From Nitrosomonas sp. (GTDB lineage: Bacteria > Pseudomonadota > Gammaproteobacteria > Burkholderiales > Nitrosomonadaceae): a DNA stretch of 64,000 nucleotides. The notes beneath the pieces were generated by a model. It was not told the origin of the DNA and searched no databases. It saw only the letters and a list, made by a program, of their open reading frames with translations. A program made the position numbers and the translations under genes. Of the stretch, positions 63,254 through 64,000 are shown one piece after another; the first letter of the stretch is position 1; every line of letters begins with the position of its first letter. The stretch is from assembly GCA_016703745.1 (NCBI GenBank), contig JADJBK010000006.1, forward strand, positions 744,001 through 808,000, read 5' to 3'.

Positions 63254-64000
63254 TCAAACTAGATACACAAATATAAATAAACCCAACCACACCACATCCA
63301 CAAAGTGCCAATACCATGCCACACCTTCAAAACCAAAATGATGTTCGGGTTTAAAATGTCCAGCCGCACTTCTGAAGTAAATTACAATCAACATGATCGT
63401 ACCAAGTGTCACATGAAAGCCATGGAAACCTGTCAGCATATAGAATGTCGAACCGTAAGCCCCGCTGGTAAGTCTCAGGTTTAGATCAGCGTAAGCGTGG
63501 CCGTATTCATAAATCTGAAACCCAAGAAAGGTTATCCCTAGCGCAACGGTTGCCAACATCCATAATTTAAGTCCACCACGGTCATTTTTTTGCAATGCCC
63601 AATGCGCAAGAGTAATAGTCACTCCAGAGGACAGCAGCAAAAAGGTATTGATGGCGGGGATTCCCCACGCACCCATAGGGGTAAAATTATTCGCAAAGCC
63701 AGGGCCTGCCGTTGGCCAATCACCAGCAAAATTTGGCCACAACAGGGCTTGATCCACTCCACCGACACCCTCACCGGATAACCAAGGCAGGGAAAAAGTA
63801 CGCATATAATACAGCGCGCCAAAAAAAGCAGCAAAAAACATGACTTCCGATAAAATAAACCAAGTCATTCCCCACCTGAACGATTTATCTTCCTGAGCAT
63901 GATATATACCAGCTTCGCTTTCGCGAATAACATCTCCGAACCAACCAAATAGCATATAGACAAGTATTGCAAATCCTATTGCCAACAAGCCATAACCGAG
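63254..64000 (-). CDS. ctaE: Cytochrome c oxidase subunit III (partial, N-terminus outside window)
   Basis: This integral-membrane subunit of the aa3-type terminal oxidase is open to the right edge, about 248 residues, so the N-terminus is missing. It has the motifs FGWFGDVIRESEAG, WGMTWFILSEVMFFAAFFGALYYMR, INTFLLLSSGVTITLAHWAL, GFHGFHVTLGT and the closing VAWYWHFVDVVWLGLFIFVYL. It leads the minus-strand run ctaE-SURF1-SCO-ctaB. Confidence 0.95.
   Translation of the reverse strand, partial: LGYGLLAIGFAILVYMLFGWFGDVIRESEAGIYHAQEDKSFRWGMTWFILSEVMFFAAFFGALYYMRTFSLPWLSGEGVGGVDQALLWPNFAGDWPTAGPGFANNFTPMGAWGIPAINTFLLLSSGVTITLAHWALQKNDRGGLKLWMLATVALGITFLGFQIYEYGHAYADLNLRLTSGAYGSTFYMLTGFHGFHVTLGTIMLIVIYFRSAAGHFKPEHHFGFEGVAWYWHFVDVVWLGLFIFVYLV

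Overview
The window looks like a chromosomal segment of a betaproteobacterial ammonia oxidiser of the Nitrosomonas type. This is an inference from gene content and order: an ilvB-ilvH-ilvC-psd-pssA-leuA run, yhdP-nitrilase-tldD, an EarP/EF-P pair with Arg32, and an aa3 oxidase assembly block. Composition is moderate and uniform. No rRNA, tRNA, CRISPR array, phage or intact insertion sequence was found. Most genes are housekeeping. The accessory interest lies in one glycosylation operon (48.0-58.5 kb), an iron/peroxidase/aquaporin segment (18-24.6 kb), two small MITE-like elements and several leader RNAs.

Layout. 1-2.4 kb: two paralogous FtsX/MacB-type ABC permeases (minus; the first runs off the left edge), preceded by a ~148-bp inverted-repeat element with a 6-bp target duplication. 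2.9-7.2 kb (minus): ilvE, a CHCC zinc-finger protein, phosphomannomutase/phosphoglucomutase, and a two-domain NAD synthetase whose glutaminase nucleophile position is Gly. 7.4-12.4 kb (plus): nadB, a ZapB-like coiled coil, zapA, 6S RNA, an EVE protein, a TauE/SafE permease and a DUF3422 protein. 12.8-18.0 kb (plus): clpS-clpA, pyrE, earP and efp.

18.1-24.6 kb: an aquaporin with both NPA boxes but no Arg after the second, an animal-type haem peroxidase, and a divergent ferric-iron ABC importer (fbpABC-like) with a good Fur box in its promoter. 24.6-29.2 kb: lytic transglycosylase, trxA, rho and lplT. 29.2-38.3 kb (minus): ilvB-ilvH-ilvC, psd-pssA, leuA-tlpA-tsaB-rimI-UDG. 38.5-44.9 kb (minus): tldD, nitrilase-like amidase, YhdP. 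A second MITE-like element lies in the yhdP/glnE divergent promoter region, followed by glnE.

48.0-58.5 kb (minus) is a tight five-gene operon. It encodes a 1980-residue protein (TPR, SPINDLY/OGT-type transferase, GT2-like, GT61-like, TPR, GT2), a sugar N-formyltransferase with C-terminal ankyrin repeats (QdtF-like), a dTDP-4-keto-6-deoxyglucose 3,4-ketoisomerase (QdtA-like), a PLP sugar aminotransferase (QdtB-like) and a second TPR-SPINDLY transferase. The most economical reading is synthesis of dTDP-3-formamido-3,6-dideoxy-hexose (Qui3NFo-like) and its use on protein or surface glycan. This is the best candidate for an undescribed system here.

58.8-64.0 kb: a BON-domain lipoprotein and a GlcD-type FAD oxidase (plus), then ctaB, a SCO-like protein, SURF1 and cytochrome oxidase subunit III (minus; the last is cut by the right edge).
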